A DNA stretch of 64,000 nt from contig OY978101.1 in assembly GCA_963854735.1 (NCBI GenBank), positions 682,001 through 746,000 on the forward strand. Reading direction: 5' to 3'. The notes under the pieces are model-generated. The model did not search any database. It was not told where the DNA came from and worked only from the letters and a program-made list of their open reading frames with translations. Below, piece by piece: positions 37,243 through 47,653 of this stretch. Positions within the stretch are counted from its first letter, which is position 1; each line of letters starts with the position of its first letter. The position numbers and the translations under genes were made by a program. This stretch comes from Marvania coccoides (taxonomy: Eukaryota; Chlorophyta; Trebouxiophyceae; Chlorellales; Chlorellaceae).

Positions 37243-38631
37243 GAATTGAAACTCAGACAGTAAGCAGCTCAGTATTTTGGCAGCCTGGCGCTGGTCGTGG
37301 CAGCGGATGATAACATGAACAGCAGGGCAGTAGAGTGTTTTTTAATATGTCAGCTTGCTAGTTCCCAGAGCCGATCTGCCGCCACTCGATCTCCCAGAGG
37401 CACTCAGCTTGAAACGCAAAATGCGCTATTATCCAGCGGTATGTCAGCTGTAAATTGATTAATCGACAGCAGGGCGGCAATTGGTGGCAGAAACAGTCAG
37501 CATGATGAGAATTAATCAATCAGCTGCAGCGGCCAAAATAATTGGCGTATGTCGCACGTGATGCAAGGTGGGGCAGCAGCAGGCTTGCAAAGCAGCCTGG
37601 GAGACAGGTATAAAAATAAAAATAAGGGGCCTAAAGAATTGGCTAAAGTCCCTTTATGCAATGCAGAACGGCGAGACCAGAATCAAAACGAATCCTTCTT
37701 TTATATGCAAAATGTTGTGTTTATTGTTTATTTAATTTCATAATATGGCTTATTTACTTGTCATCTTCTTGGTATCTACCTTGGTACCAGAATTATCGCT
37801 CAATCGATGTGAAGCTCCATCGCGGCCAAGACTGTTTTAGTGATCGACTGCCGTTCGCCACCCCAAGCAGATAAAAAAATCGCCACCGTTCGTTACATAG
37901 CCCGAAACAAATTTTGAGCAGCACAGCCCAACACTTGACTGGTGGAAAGAGTTTTTTTTACGCTAACCAGTCACAAGATTCCTCCTCACTACGAGAAAAG
38001 CCCGAGTAGTTACGTTGTGCCATATAAATCAAGCACAGCCGTTAATGACGCCTGGTTAATTATAAATCACTGAGACATTTTGCACTCCGGAACGGGCTGG
38101 AAAAACTGCGACTGGAAAAACGAATTCCACAGCCAGCGCCACAGCGCCTGACACCGCCATTGAATTGCGCCAATCCAAAATGTTTTTGAAAGATCTCTTC
38201 CTTGCAGTGAGAGGAGACAGACACGATAAATGCAAAATGAAATGAAACAGAGGTTTGAATTTTTTTCTTTGCCTTGCCTTCCTGATGCTCAGCGCAAGAC
38301 AAGATTTTTTATTTTTTTATTTTTTATTTTTTTATAAATGTAAAAAGTATGCATTGCGGCAGGGAGAAGGCGGAAACAATTTCAAAGTGTTTGCGACAAA
38401 ACGAGCCGGCAGCAACAGGATCCATTTTAAATAATTGATGGGCGACTCGTACGAAATGCTCTGCCTTTGATATCAATCCTTGCAGCCGTTACCTATACAC
38501 CTCTCTCTCAAAACATTCATTTTAATTGCACACAGCATATATTTTTCTTGCTCCGATCAACGCCGTGGCGCAATCCATTCGACACATAGCCCATCCATCT
38601 CAATCCAGACATCGCAATCGCGCCCATCAGA
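37243..38631. other. Intergenic region of 1.4 kb upstream of cobS
   Basis: No open frame with recognisable features. An A/T tract of about 40 bases lies near 38300-38340. Presumed 3' flank of the RRM gene and promoter of cobS; no B12 riboswitch-like structure was recognised, nor would one be expected in a nuclear gene. Confidence 0.5.
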
Positions 38632-39797
38632 ATGGCGCCCAACAAGCGCGGCGCCGCGCCGACTGCCACGCCCTCTCAATCCGCCCCGCCCAGCGACAAC
38701 CAAAAGCAAAAAAACGGCGACGTCTCCGCCGGCATGGTGAGCAAAGCCGAGGTGGAAGCCCGTGGCAAGGGCACCAACGAGGACCGCGACAGCTACCACG
38801 CCAACGCCATTCTCAGCTGCGAAAAGCGTGTCTTCTTCACAGGAGTCATGTTCCTCACCCGCATGCCGTGCCCCGGCTGGTGCGACCACCACCCCGCCTA
38901 CCTCATGCGCAGCCTGCAGTGGTTCCCCGCGATTGGCGCCTGTGTGGGTCTCTGGGCAGCGGTGTGGCTGCAGTTTTTCGCGGTGCTGTGGCCCCCCACT
39001 GTGGCTGCCGCCGCCTCCACGCTGGCCACAGTCTGGATCACGGGGTGCTTCCACGAAGACGGGCTGGCGGACACTCTGGACGGCTTCGGCGGGGGCTGGG
39101 GGAAGGCGCAGATTTTGAGAATCATGAAGGACAGCCGCGTAGGGACGTACGCGCTGGTGGGCATGGCGCTGGTGCTCACCATGAAGCTGCGCTGCCTGGA
39201 GGTGCTGCTGATGCGGTCCCCCGCTGCGGCGGGCGCGGCGCTGATCGCTGCGCACGCTGCGTCCCGCTGGAGCTCCCTCCCATTGATTTATATCTGCCAC
39301 TACATCCAAGACGAAGAGGACGCCAAGCGGGGGCTGTACAACTGGTACCAAGCAGTTTTTTTCCTCCTCTTGCAAATGCTTTATTATTTTCCTACGACGG
39401 GTCATTGGACTTATTTTCCTTTACTGCGTTCGTTTGCTGCAGGTTTGCGCAGAGCAAGACGCTGCTTACGCCGCCCCGCCTGCTGCTGGGTACCGTCACT
39501 GCTATTGCGGTGCCGTGGCTAGCCCTGGGGGCGGTCCAAGCAGTACAGGTGTACTGCGCAGTGCTGTTGGTGACCCTAGCGGCTGGGTATTACGGCGATG
39601 CTGTCATCGGCGGCGTCGTTGGAGATTTCTTAGGGGCCAGCATTCAGGTGGCAGAGCTGGCGTGCTACATGGCGCTCACTGCCGACTGGTCAGCGCTGAT
39701 GGCGGGGTGGCGGCAGCTGCTCACGCTGGCGGCGGTGGCGGCGCTGCCGGTCATCTACTGCCGGCGCATCATTGTATTGAAGGACGACGAATGCTAG
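38632..39797 (+). CDS. cobS: Cobalamin synthase CobS (adenosylcobinamide-GDP ribazoletransferase)
   Basis: Two exons, 38632-39344 and 39443-39797; 355 residues. Integral membrane enzyme that joins adenosylcobinamide-GDP and alpha-ribazole (phosphate) into cobalamin. The signature is nearly bacterial: GCFHEDGLADTLDGFGGG followed by WGKAQILRIMKDSRVGTYAL, with its Asp/His cluster. Preceding VFFTGVMFLTRMPCPGW is the usual CobS start, and several hydrophobic spans follow (VGMALVLTMKL, LLLGTVTAIAVPWLALGAVQ, YGDAVIGGVVGDFLGASIQ). About 60 polar residues precede the core; they do not look like a strong targeting peptide. The splice restores GLYNWFAQSKTLL. Intron and codon use like neighbours argue for a resident nuclear gene. 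Its 3' end faces cobT, 130 bp away. Confidence 0.95.
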
Positions 39798-39826
39798 AGT
39801 AACTGCTACGTGGCGGACAAAGTTTA

Positions 39827-39877
39827 CTTGAAGTTCCAAAGTACTTATAATCCTTGAAGTTCCGAAGTACTTATAAT
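39827..39877. repeat. 26-bp period imperfect tandem duplication
   Basis: A 25-base unit beginning cttgaagttcc and ending cttataat occurs at 39827-39851 and 39853-39877 with one mismatch. It lies between the stop codons of cobS and cobT, so within one or both 3' UTRs. Confidence 0.85.
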
Positions 39878-39927
39878 TTAATGCATCACTTATAGTATTA
39901 GTCAAGTATGATATGATGATGTATAGA

Positions 39928-41370
39928 TTATGACGAGCCCTCTGTAATTTCTTTTAACGACGCCATGTGCGTCATCACAGCGGCGGCGCTGCGCAGCAGT
40001 GGCACCGCCAGCACCGCCCCTGTGCCCTCCCCCAGCCGCAGCCGCATCTCTAACGGCGGCCTCGCTGCCCCAATAACCGTTACTTCCGCAGTGCCCGCCG
40101 CTGCTGTGCCTTCTTCGCCGACTCCCTCCAGCACTGCAGCTGCGCCCTGCTCTTCGCTGCGGTGCGACCAGAACATGCAGCTACGCAGCGACGGTTTTAA
40201 TTTGCACGCCACCAGCGCTGCAGCACCAGAAATGAAGCCGTCGACTAGCACGGGCATCCGGAGTTCGGCCGCCCTGCAATAGGCCCCCACCATGGCAGCG
40301 ATCTCCAGGCCCCCTGGCATTGCACAAATAATGAGCTTAAGACGCAGACACACGATGCTATATAATGGAATATAATGAAAAGCAGAGCTGGAAGTTTTTG
40401 AAACTCGCCAACTGCCTGCAAGGCCCCCTCAGGGCCCGTGGTTATCAATGCTGCATTCTGCAAGATAGCGGCCTTCACTTTTACTATTTTGAGGGCGAGT
40501 CCTGCGTCGTCCAGGCCCGTCCCCCGCCCGGACACCTCCTCCGCTGGCTTGCCGGTGAGAGCCGCGGTGATTGCTGCTGCTGCAGTGGTGTTGCCGATTC
40601 CCAGCTGAGAATAATAAAGCATTATTTCTTATGAACGCATGGACGATTCACATAAAATAAGCTAAAAAAGTGCACACACAAAAAAGTATGAAAAGCTTAA
40701 AATTTTTCTCACCTCCCCAATGCATAGCACCAGCTCTGAAGGCTTCACGGCAGCATTATCAGCCACAAATCGATCCACCGCGTGCGATCCAGCCGCCCGC
40801 GCAACCTCCGTCTCGGCAGGCGTCATTGCAGGCCCTGCCAGCATGTCTCGGGATCCCTTTCTAATTTTTGCATGCGTAACGACGACACTGGACGATTTAG
40901 AAGAGTTGCCGCTGTAGCTGATGATCGATTCGACGTCTGCATCGAGCCCAACGTCGATGAGCTCCAGGGAACAGTCGTTGGCGGCGCACAGCACCGCGGA
41001 GGCGCCGCCGCCGGAGGCAATTCCGGCGAAGACGGCAACGCTGACCTCTCGAGGATAGGCGCTCACGCCTGGGGTCGATGACGTAATGCCGTGGTCAGCA
41101 GCGAATACCAGGAGTCTGGCAGCTGCTATGGTGGGCTGCAAGCAGTGTTGGAGCACGGAGAGCCTACGAGAGGTGAGAAGTGGCGGCAGTTTGAACACAT
41201 TTTTTTATATTATTATTGGGCGAATTGATTCAAAATGTGGTCTCGCCGCACTTGATTGCCCAGTTTTCTAAGAGGCCCAGCGAGCCGGGGGGCTTGGCTT
41301 TGCCGTCCATCGCCTCCTCCGCGAGTTTTTGGATCGATGTCTGATCATCTTGTGGCAGAGGCGATTTCAT
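39928..41370 (-). CDS. cobT: CobT, nicotinate-nucleotide:dimethylbenzimidazole phosphoribosyltransferase
   Basis: Four exons, 41370-41252, 41163-40713, 40604-40409, 40313-39928; 383 residues. CobT activates the lower-ligand base (dimethylbenzimidazole) to alpha-ribazole phosphate for cobalamin. Motifs: KPPGSLGLLENWAIK, RLLVFAADHGI, VSAYPREVSVAVFAGIASGG, IDVGLDADV, LCIGELGIGNTTAAAAI, GRGTGLDDAGLALKIVK, GGLEIAAMVGAY, MPVLVDGFISGAAALVA, FWSHRSEEQGA and MRLRLGEGTGAVLAVPLLRS, which holds the catalytic Glu. Intron 3 needs a GC donor (GTTG|GCGAGT); this choice alone gives the conserved AVGGLEIAA. An Ala/Gly-rich insert of about 20 residues sits before MRLRLGEG. No clear targeting peptide from the chosen start. 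Confidence 0.94.
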
Positions 41371-42201
41371 GGCGGGTTGATTGCACCGATTTGCTGCACT
41401 ATTGAACAACCAGCAAAAATGGCTAAACAAATCAGAAGATTGTTTCGTAATTTTCGCAGTTGCAGGGTGAGGGAGGGAATTCTTGTGCACATGTGGTAGG
41501 TAGCTGGCGTGCAGTTAGACGCCAAAAAAGAACAAAAAGAAGAGGCCCCGAGAGAGAAGAGAGCAGAGAAGACATCAGAGTTCCACACTATCCAGAAATT
41601 GATTGATACCGTCAGGCTGAGAAAGAATCATGCGATGCAGCATTGCCAACGCATTTTTTTCCGCCGGCCGCCCGCTGAACTCCCCCGTTTCAGCTTTCTT
41701 GACAAGTTACACGTGGAATAATTTTCATACGTCGAAAATCCCTTTTAAAAAATCCCAATTCAGAAAAGGAAACTCCTCATAAATTTTGAGCTGTTGCAAT
41801 GCGACTTTGCTACCAATTTTCAGTATCCAACCAACACATTCAAGGATTTCAGGCGCAGCACCACTAATTCAAACATGCAGCACCATCAGGCGCCAATATT
41901 TGAACAACACTGTGGTTCCCTTTGTCCACCACCCAAAGCAAAATTCCGACTGGGGCACGTCTCTCGGTCTGCCGCCGCCATTGGCTACCGCAAGACCAGC
42001 AAATCACCACCCGCCATCAATTCGCTGCCTTAGTTTCACGCGCTGAAAGATGGATCGCATTGCGACGGAATCACTGCTTGGCACGCGCTCGCGAAACTCA
42101 GACCGAACAATTTTAGCGACCCTCACCGCCAGGTCTCTGAAGAAGTCCAAAATGAAGGGCCAAATTTCCACCCAAATAGAAACACAGATGCCTTCCTTCA
42201 T
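41371..42201. other. Intergenic region upstream of cobT
   Basis: About 830 bases between the cobT start and the end of the TMEM242-like gene. The frame of cobT stays open upstream to about 41490 without an ATG, so an extra 5' exon with a targeting peptide remains possible. No other gene recognised. Confidence 0.4.
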
Positions 42202-42696
42202 CTATTCCTCTTCATCCTTCAGAATAGAGGATCGAATTTCTTTCTTCACCAATTCCTGAAGGAATAAACAAGCGTCGTGTATTTTCAATTCACATACTTC
42301 AAAGTTTGAGCACTCGCTATGTTATTATTTATTCAACAGCAGAATAAACAAAGCAAACAAAATACTCACTCGTTGCTGCTTGGCCAGCGCCATGACGTCC
42401 GCCAAGCTGCCCACTTCTGTAACTGTCTTGGCGTCGAGCCCTGCAAACCGCCACACAGCCAGCGCTGTGCCGCCCATCGCCACGACGAAAAATGTGCTCA
42501 TTCCCAGCGCCCTTGCTGCCAGCGGCACAGCGCGCACTCGGGCGCGGGCAGGAATGCCCTCTTCTTCCAGCTTCTTGGCGGTGCTTGCCCAATGCGCGCT
42601 GCCGGTCAGAAATGCCCCTCCCGCCAGCACCGTTGCGCCCAGCAGCACGGTTTGAATGGGTGTGACTTTTATTCGCTCTGAATCCTTCTCGTCCAT
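42202..42696 (-). CDS. TMEM242-like small mitochondrial membrane protein
   Basis: Two exons, 42696-42370 and 42255-42202; 126 residues. Two hydrophobic segments (VLLGATVLAGGAFLTGSAHW and MSTFFVVAMGGTALAVWRFA) separated by a charged loop with AARALG, the layout and key residues (ALRALG, AVWKALGV) of TMEM242/DUF1358 proteins. In animals TMEM242 helps assemble the c-ring of ATP synthase and complex I in the mitochondrial inner membrane. The second exon adds a charged tail ELVKKEIRSSILKDEEE. Family assignment is by local similarity and topology; moderate certainty. Confidence 0.65.
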
Positions 42697-43323
42697 GGCT
42701 TTTCTTGGTTGCGAGGGAAAGGGATTAATGAAAATTTTGTTTCAAAAGCAATCTATTTAATGTCGCGATCTCCTCAAACGCTTGGGATTATATTGAGATG
42801 TTTCAATCAAAACGCGTTTGTTTAAAGCGAAACAGAGATAATTTCCCCTTAATGTCCAGTTTTATTGGGCACCGCCGCCCTTCAATATCCTACCTCCAAC
42901 CGCTTCGCCCAAGTGCATTTCCGCCCTGTTAGTCGACTCGAGAAATGCATTATCAGCTCCACCTCTACCTTCGTGGCTTTTTCCAGCTTCAGCGCCCGCC
43001 AATACAAATAAATAAAGAATGCAACCAGTCCTGAACAGCATTCTTTGTCATTCGCCACTTCTTCTCTCAGCTGAAAACACACTTTTCATGTTTCAAAAAT
43101 CAATTTCAGATTTCGTCAACGGCAGATAATACTACAAAAGCGAACGAAACGAAACGAAAAAAAATAAAGTCGGAGGAAAAGCAGCAGCAATCGCAGAAGA
43201 TGCCATACAATACTGCTCTTATACCAAATTAAACAAAACAATAGGACATGGGAGGCGAGCACACTCTCTCTCCCTTTCCAATTATTTATGTATCAATACA
43301 CTTTAATTTTTTTTGTTTTTAGT
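42697..43323. other. Intergenic region
   Basis: 5' flank of the TMEM242-like gene and 3' flank of GMP synthase. A minus-strand frame at 42882-43082 follows a possible acceptor but has no recognisable partner exon. Confidence 0.4.
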
Positions 43324-45358
43324 TTACTCCCATTCGATGGTTCCAGGGGGCTTTGAGGTGACGTCATACACCACCCTATTGACGCTGCGCACGGTGTTAC
43401 AGATCTTGGTGGACACGTGGCGCAGGAAATCGGGCTTGAATGGATACCAGTCTGCCGTCATTCCGTCAGAAGAGGTTACCGCCCGCAGGGCCACCACGTG
43501 GGAGTGGGTGCGCTGGTCGCCTTGAACGCCTGCAAAAATAGAGTAGGAAGAGGTTTTAGTGGGAAAGAGAGCGAAAAATGGGTCGTTTTGGTGTAATGTT
43601 TGCGACAAAAAAATGATGGGGAGGGGGCCCACATAGAATGCTCAGTTGGAGAAGGATTCACAAAAAAATTCCGCCATGGTTTAAGGTCGGATTGAACAGC
43701 AATTTTACTTCTGGATCATCACAGCAAAAGGGCGCCCACCACAGTACCATTTGATTCCTTGCTTCTAAATTAGCAACTCACCAACAGATCGCACTGGCAA
43801 AAACACCGCGAATGCCTGCCAAATGTCGTCGTACAGCCCCCACTCCTTGATGGCGTTCACGTACACCTCGTCCACCTCTCGCAGCACCTCCAAGGCGTTG
43901 CCCTCTGTCACGTCGCCCAGCACCCTCACGCCCAGCCCAGGGCCAGGGAAGGGGTGCCGCGCAATGAACTGCGAAGGCACACCCAGCAGCCGCCCCAGCG
44001 CCCGCACCTCATCCTTGAACAGCTCCCGCAGCGGCTCGATCAGCTCAAACTGCAGGTCCTCCGGGAGACCGCCCACGTTGTGGTGGCTCTTGATGGTGTG
44101 CGAGTGTTTCTGGCCCTTGCCGGGGGGCGGGCAAGACTCAATGACGTCAGGGTACAGCGTGCCTTGCACCAAGAAGCGCGGCTTGTGCCCCAGCTCCTTC
44201 TCCAGCTTGGTGGCGTAGTCGGAGAAAACATCAATGAAGCCGGCGCCGATGACCTTGCGCTTGGCCTCAGGGTCGGACACGCCCTTGAGCTTGCTCAGGG
44301 TTCGCGCGGAGTCGTCCACCATGCTCACAGGCAGGTGCAAGTGCTCATTGAACGTCGCCATCACGCGCTCGCCTTCTTTGTACCTTAGGAGCCCGTTGTC
44401 GACAAACACGCAGTGCAGGCGGTCGCCCAGCACGCGGTGCACGAGGGTGGCGGCCACGGTGGAGTCTACGCCGCCCGACAGCGCGCATATCACGTGGTCA
44501 GTGGGACCAACTGACGTCCGAATTTTCTCCATTTCCTCCTCCAGCACGTTCTCCATCTTCCAATCGCCGCTCATGCTGGCTACGTCGAACAAAAAGTGCT
44601 TGATGGTGGCCGCCCCGCGCTCAGAGTGCACGACCTCGGGGTGATACTGCAGGCCGAAGATCTTGCGAACCGGGTTTTCAATGCCCACCACCGCGCCCTG
44701 CTCGCTGCGGGCCACGCAGGAGAAGCCCTCGGGCAGCTCTTTCGCCTCGTCGCCGTGGCTCATCCACACTAGCTGGGAGGGGGCGGTTTCACCGGCATAG
44801 AGCGTTGAATCTGCGACGACGTTGATGGGCATGCGGCCATACTCGCCACCCTCGTGCGCGGTGTGCACGGTGCCGCCCAGGGTGTGCACGACGAGCTGCA
44901 TGCCGTAGCAGATGCCCAGCACCGGAATGGAGCGCTCCTCGCAGTAATCAAAGAATCCTGTGGGAAGGCGGGGGGCGCCCTCCACGTGCACGGAGTTGGG
45001 GCCGCCGGAGAGGATGATGGTGGAGGGGTTGGCCTCCTGGATGCGCTCCTGCAGCGATTGAAATGGGCGAGAGAGAGTGAGAGGGGGCCAGGATTTGAAA
45101 ATGTAATCACGGAAAGCGGGGGGGTAGGCGATGCAAACAGCGGTGGTTTATTTCAAGCGTGGTTCGAGTATGCGATTGCAGGGGACGCACCATGGTGGCG
45201 TCGCCAGGGAGAAGCACAGAGAGCACTCCATTCTCGCGGACCCTGCGGGCGATGAGCTGCGTGTACTGCGAGCCGTAATCGAGCACCAGGCACACCGAGT
45301 GCTTGCTGAAGACGCCGTTGGAGGCCTCAGTCTTGGCCTTCTTGGCAGGGCTGGCCAT
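43324..45358 (-). CDS. guaA: GMP synthase (glutamine-hydrolysing)
   Basis: Three exons, 45358-45191, 45048-43782, 43529-43324; 546 residues. Converts XMP to GMP with glutamine and ATP, in the cytosol. Class I amidotransferase domain: [39 protein letters not shown] with the nucleophile Cys, and [13 protein letters not shown] with the His-Glu pair. ATP pyrophosphatase domain: [20 protein letters not shown] (P-loop), [39 protein letters not shown] and the dimerisation part [15 protein letters not shown] to PPGTIEWE at the end. The N-terminus ([12 protein letters not shown]) is basic. Standard full-length enzyme. Confidence 0.96.
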
Positions 45359-45681
45359 TTTCACGATGCAAATAAAACGGCCGGGCCTGGCGAAACCGGA
45401 TGCCTTTGGCCGCGCGGAAAGTTTATAATTGATCAAAGGGGTAAATAAAAATGCCGATTGGGCTGCATGCATTGCTTTTTCGCGTGAATAAAAATTGAAA
45501 TGGAAAGCGGCCAGCGCTGAATTGCTGAATCTCGCGAAAGAGCCAATATAAACAATTAAAAAAAAACAACATCTCATTAAGTTGATTTTGGCAGCCCGTG
45601 AGCACGGCATTTCTCCTTTGCCGAATACCATATTTTGATCGACCCCCCCCCCCCCCCAAGCGATCAAGCCCTGTCGAAAAG
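45359..45681. promoter_or_regulatory. Divergent promoter region, GMP synthase / M16 homologue
   Basis: 323 bases between start codons on opposite strands, with a run of 15 C at 45643-45657 close to the M16 start. Confidence 0.45.
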
Positions 45682-47472
45682 ATGACGTTGATCAAGCCAT
45701 CGAGGCCACACACCCCTGGCACACTTCCCCTCGCAAAGAAGACGCAGCACCGCGCAGTAGACAACTCCCCCGCGCATTCCAGCAATGACTGGCCACGCCG
45801 TGCAGCTGCCGCCGCAACTGCAGTCGCCATCTCCCTGCAAGCTGTTCTGGGGGGCCCCGTCGCCCTGCCACCCGCTCTTGCCGCAGAAACGCTCGAGTAT
45901 CTCGACTACCCCACTGTCATTGCAACACCAGACACCTTGAATCGCCTGCCGCCCATCCCTACGGTGTTTCCGCCTCTTCCACCCATTAAACTCCCAGTTT
46001 TCCACCGCATGGTGCTGAAAAACGGTCTGCGGGTGGTGCTGCTGCAAGATCCGGAGACGCCGCTCGTCAGGGGGACGCTGCTGATCAAAGGAGGCCAGCG
46101 AGCGAGCCCTGCTAATCAAGTCGGCCTGGCTTCAATTGCCGCCGCTGTGCAGCGGAACGGTGGATCCGTGGCGCTCCCAGGCAACGCGCTGGACGACGAA
46201 CTGGAGGAGCTGGCGGCGGCGATCGAGGGAGGGGCCGGCGCCGACGCTTTGAGCTTCGGGTTTTCTTGTGAGGCTGCCGACGCGCGGCGAGTGCTGACGA
46301 TGTTCTCGGAGCTCATCACGGCCCCCGCGGTGCCGGAACGCACGCTGGAGCTCTTCAAAGCCCAGTCCATGAATTCTCTGGCCCATAAGAACGACAACAT
46401 TGATGCTATTCCGGCGCGGGAGGCAGCCAAGCTGATTTACGGCCCGGAATCGCCCTACGCGAGGGAACCGACGCTGGAGGGAGTGGGTAGCATCACAGTG
46501 GATGACGTGAAGGCCTGGCTGACGCAGTGGGAACGCCCGGAGATGGCGGTATTGGGTATTGTCGGGAATTACGATCTGAAAGAGATGCAGCGGCTGGTTG
46601 AGGCGGCGCTGGGCAAGGACGCGTGGGGTAGTCCTGCTAACGAACTGGCGGGGCCAGCGGTGGAGCTTCCTTCTCCGCCGCTTCCCGAACAGTCTGGAGT
46701 GGAAGGGCGAGTGCTCTTGGTGGATCGGCCAGGGTCCACGCAGGCAAGTTCGCATTTGGGGTATAATAAATAATTATTTTATCGCTTTAAAAGGTGATGC
46801 TGCCTTTTTGTATATTTTTTTTTGCTGCTTTTCTCGTACCTTCAGACTGCGTTTTTTTATTTTTTTTTTATTTTTTTTATTTATATATTAATACTGCAGG
46901 CAGCTGTCGCCATGGCGGAGCCCGGCATTGCGATGAGGGACCCCGATGAGCAAGCGCTGGACGTGCTGAGCGGGGTGCTAAACGGCTTTGGCGGGAGTCT
47001 CTTCAACTCTATTCGCTCGCGGGACGGGCTGGCCTACAGCGTGGGCGCAGGGTGGCCTTCTGCGCCGCCCGACCATCCTGGGCTGTTCCTCGCCACTGCG
47101 CAGACCGGCAAACCCGTGGAGCTGCTGCGCGAGCTGCGCGGGGCGTTGAGAAATGCCGCAGAAAGCGTCCCCAGCGGTGAAGAGGTAAACAGAGCCAAAG
47201 AAGAGAGCTTAAACTCGTTTATCTTTGGGTTTGCGAGCAGCATGCAGCAGCTGCGCCGCGCAGTGGCTTTTGACCTGTTTGGGATCAGCGGGGACTACTT
47301 GTTTGAGTACCGGAGTTTGTTAGAAAAAGTGACGGCTGATGACGTGGCAGCTGCGGCTGGGCGGCACCTCCACCCCGATAAGATGGTGATCGTGGTGGCG
47401 GCGGACGCGAAAGTGGTGCGGCCGCAGCTGGAGCGGCTGGGCATGGTCGTGGAGACGCTGCGACTAGATTAA
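45682..47472 (+). CDS. Thylakoid-lumen M16 peptidase homologue lacking the zinc site
   Basis: Two exons, 45682-46743 and 46900-47472; 544 residues. M16B-type fold like the subunits of mitochondrial processing peptidase and cyanobacterial M16 pairs. The N-terminus is bipartite: a basic stroma-targeting stretch, then DWPRRAAAAATAVAISLQA and LPPALAAE, that is twin Arg, hydrophobic core and Ala-x-Ala site, a Tat-type lumen signal. The HxxEH zinc motif is replaced by VGLASIAAAVQRNGG, so no metalloprotease activity is expected. The C-terminal half keeps the Arg/Tyr pair in NSIRSRDGLAYSVGAGW, a mark of the non-zinc partner subunit. The intron has a GC donor (CAG|GCAAGT). A catalytic partner is not in the window. 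Confidence 0.88.
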
Positions 47473-47653
47473 TTAATTATTTTATTTTTGACGTTTATTT
47501 TTCCGATTTACTCGACGTTTTAATTTGCGCTGGAATAGTAGGCAAAGGCGACCGTAGGGTCAATGTGAGGGTCTCGGCAGCCTTGCTGATCGCTTCCATT
47601 GCTGGACTGAGTACAGTACTCGTTGTTAGCTCTTTCTACAATTGGAAGTTATG

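Noticed and set aside
38557..39405. Minus-strand frame of 282 codons opposite cobS
   Set aside because: Shadow of the CobS exon; the plus strand carries the conserved motifs.
38632..41370. cobS and cobT as bacterial contamination in the assembly
   Set aside because: Both genes have spliceosomal introns with preserved phase, exon and intron composition like the neighbours, and flanking eukaryotic genes on both sides.
42882..43082. Minus-strand frame with an acceptor-like start (LREEVANDKECCSG...)
   Set aside because: No credible upstream exon with a start codon and no family features; left as intergenic.
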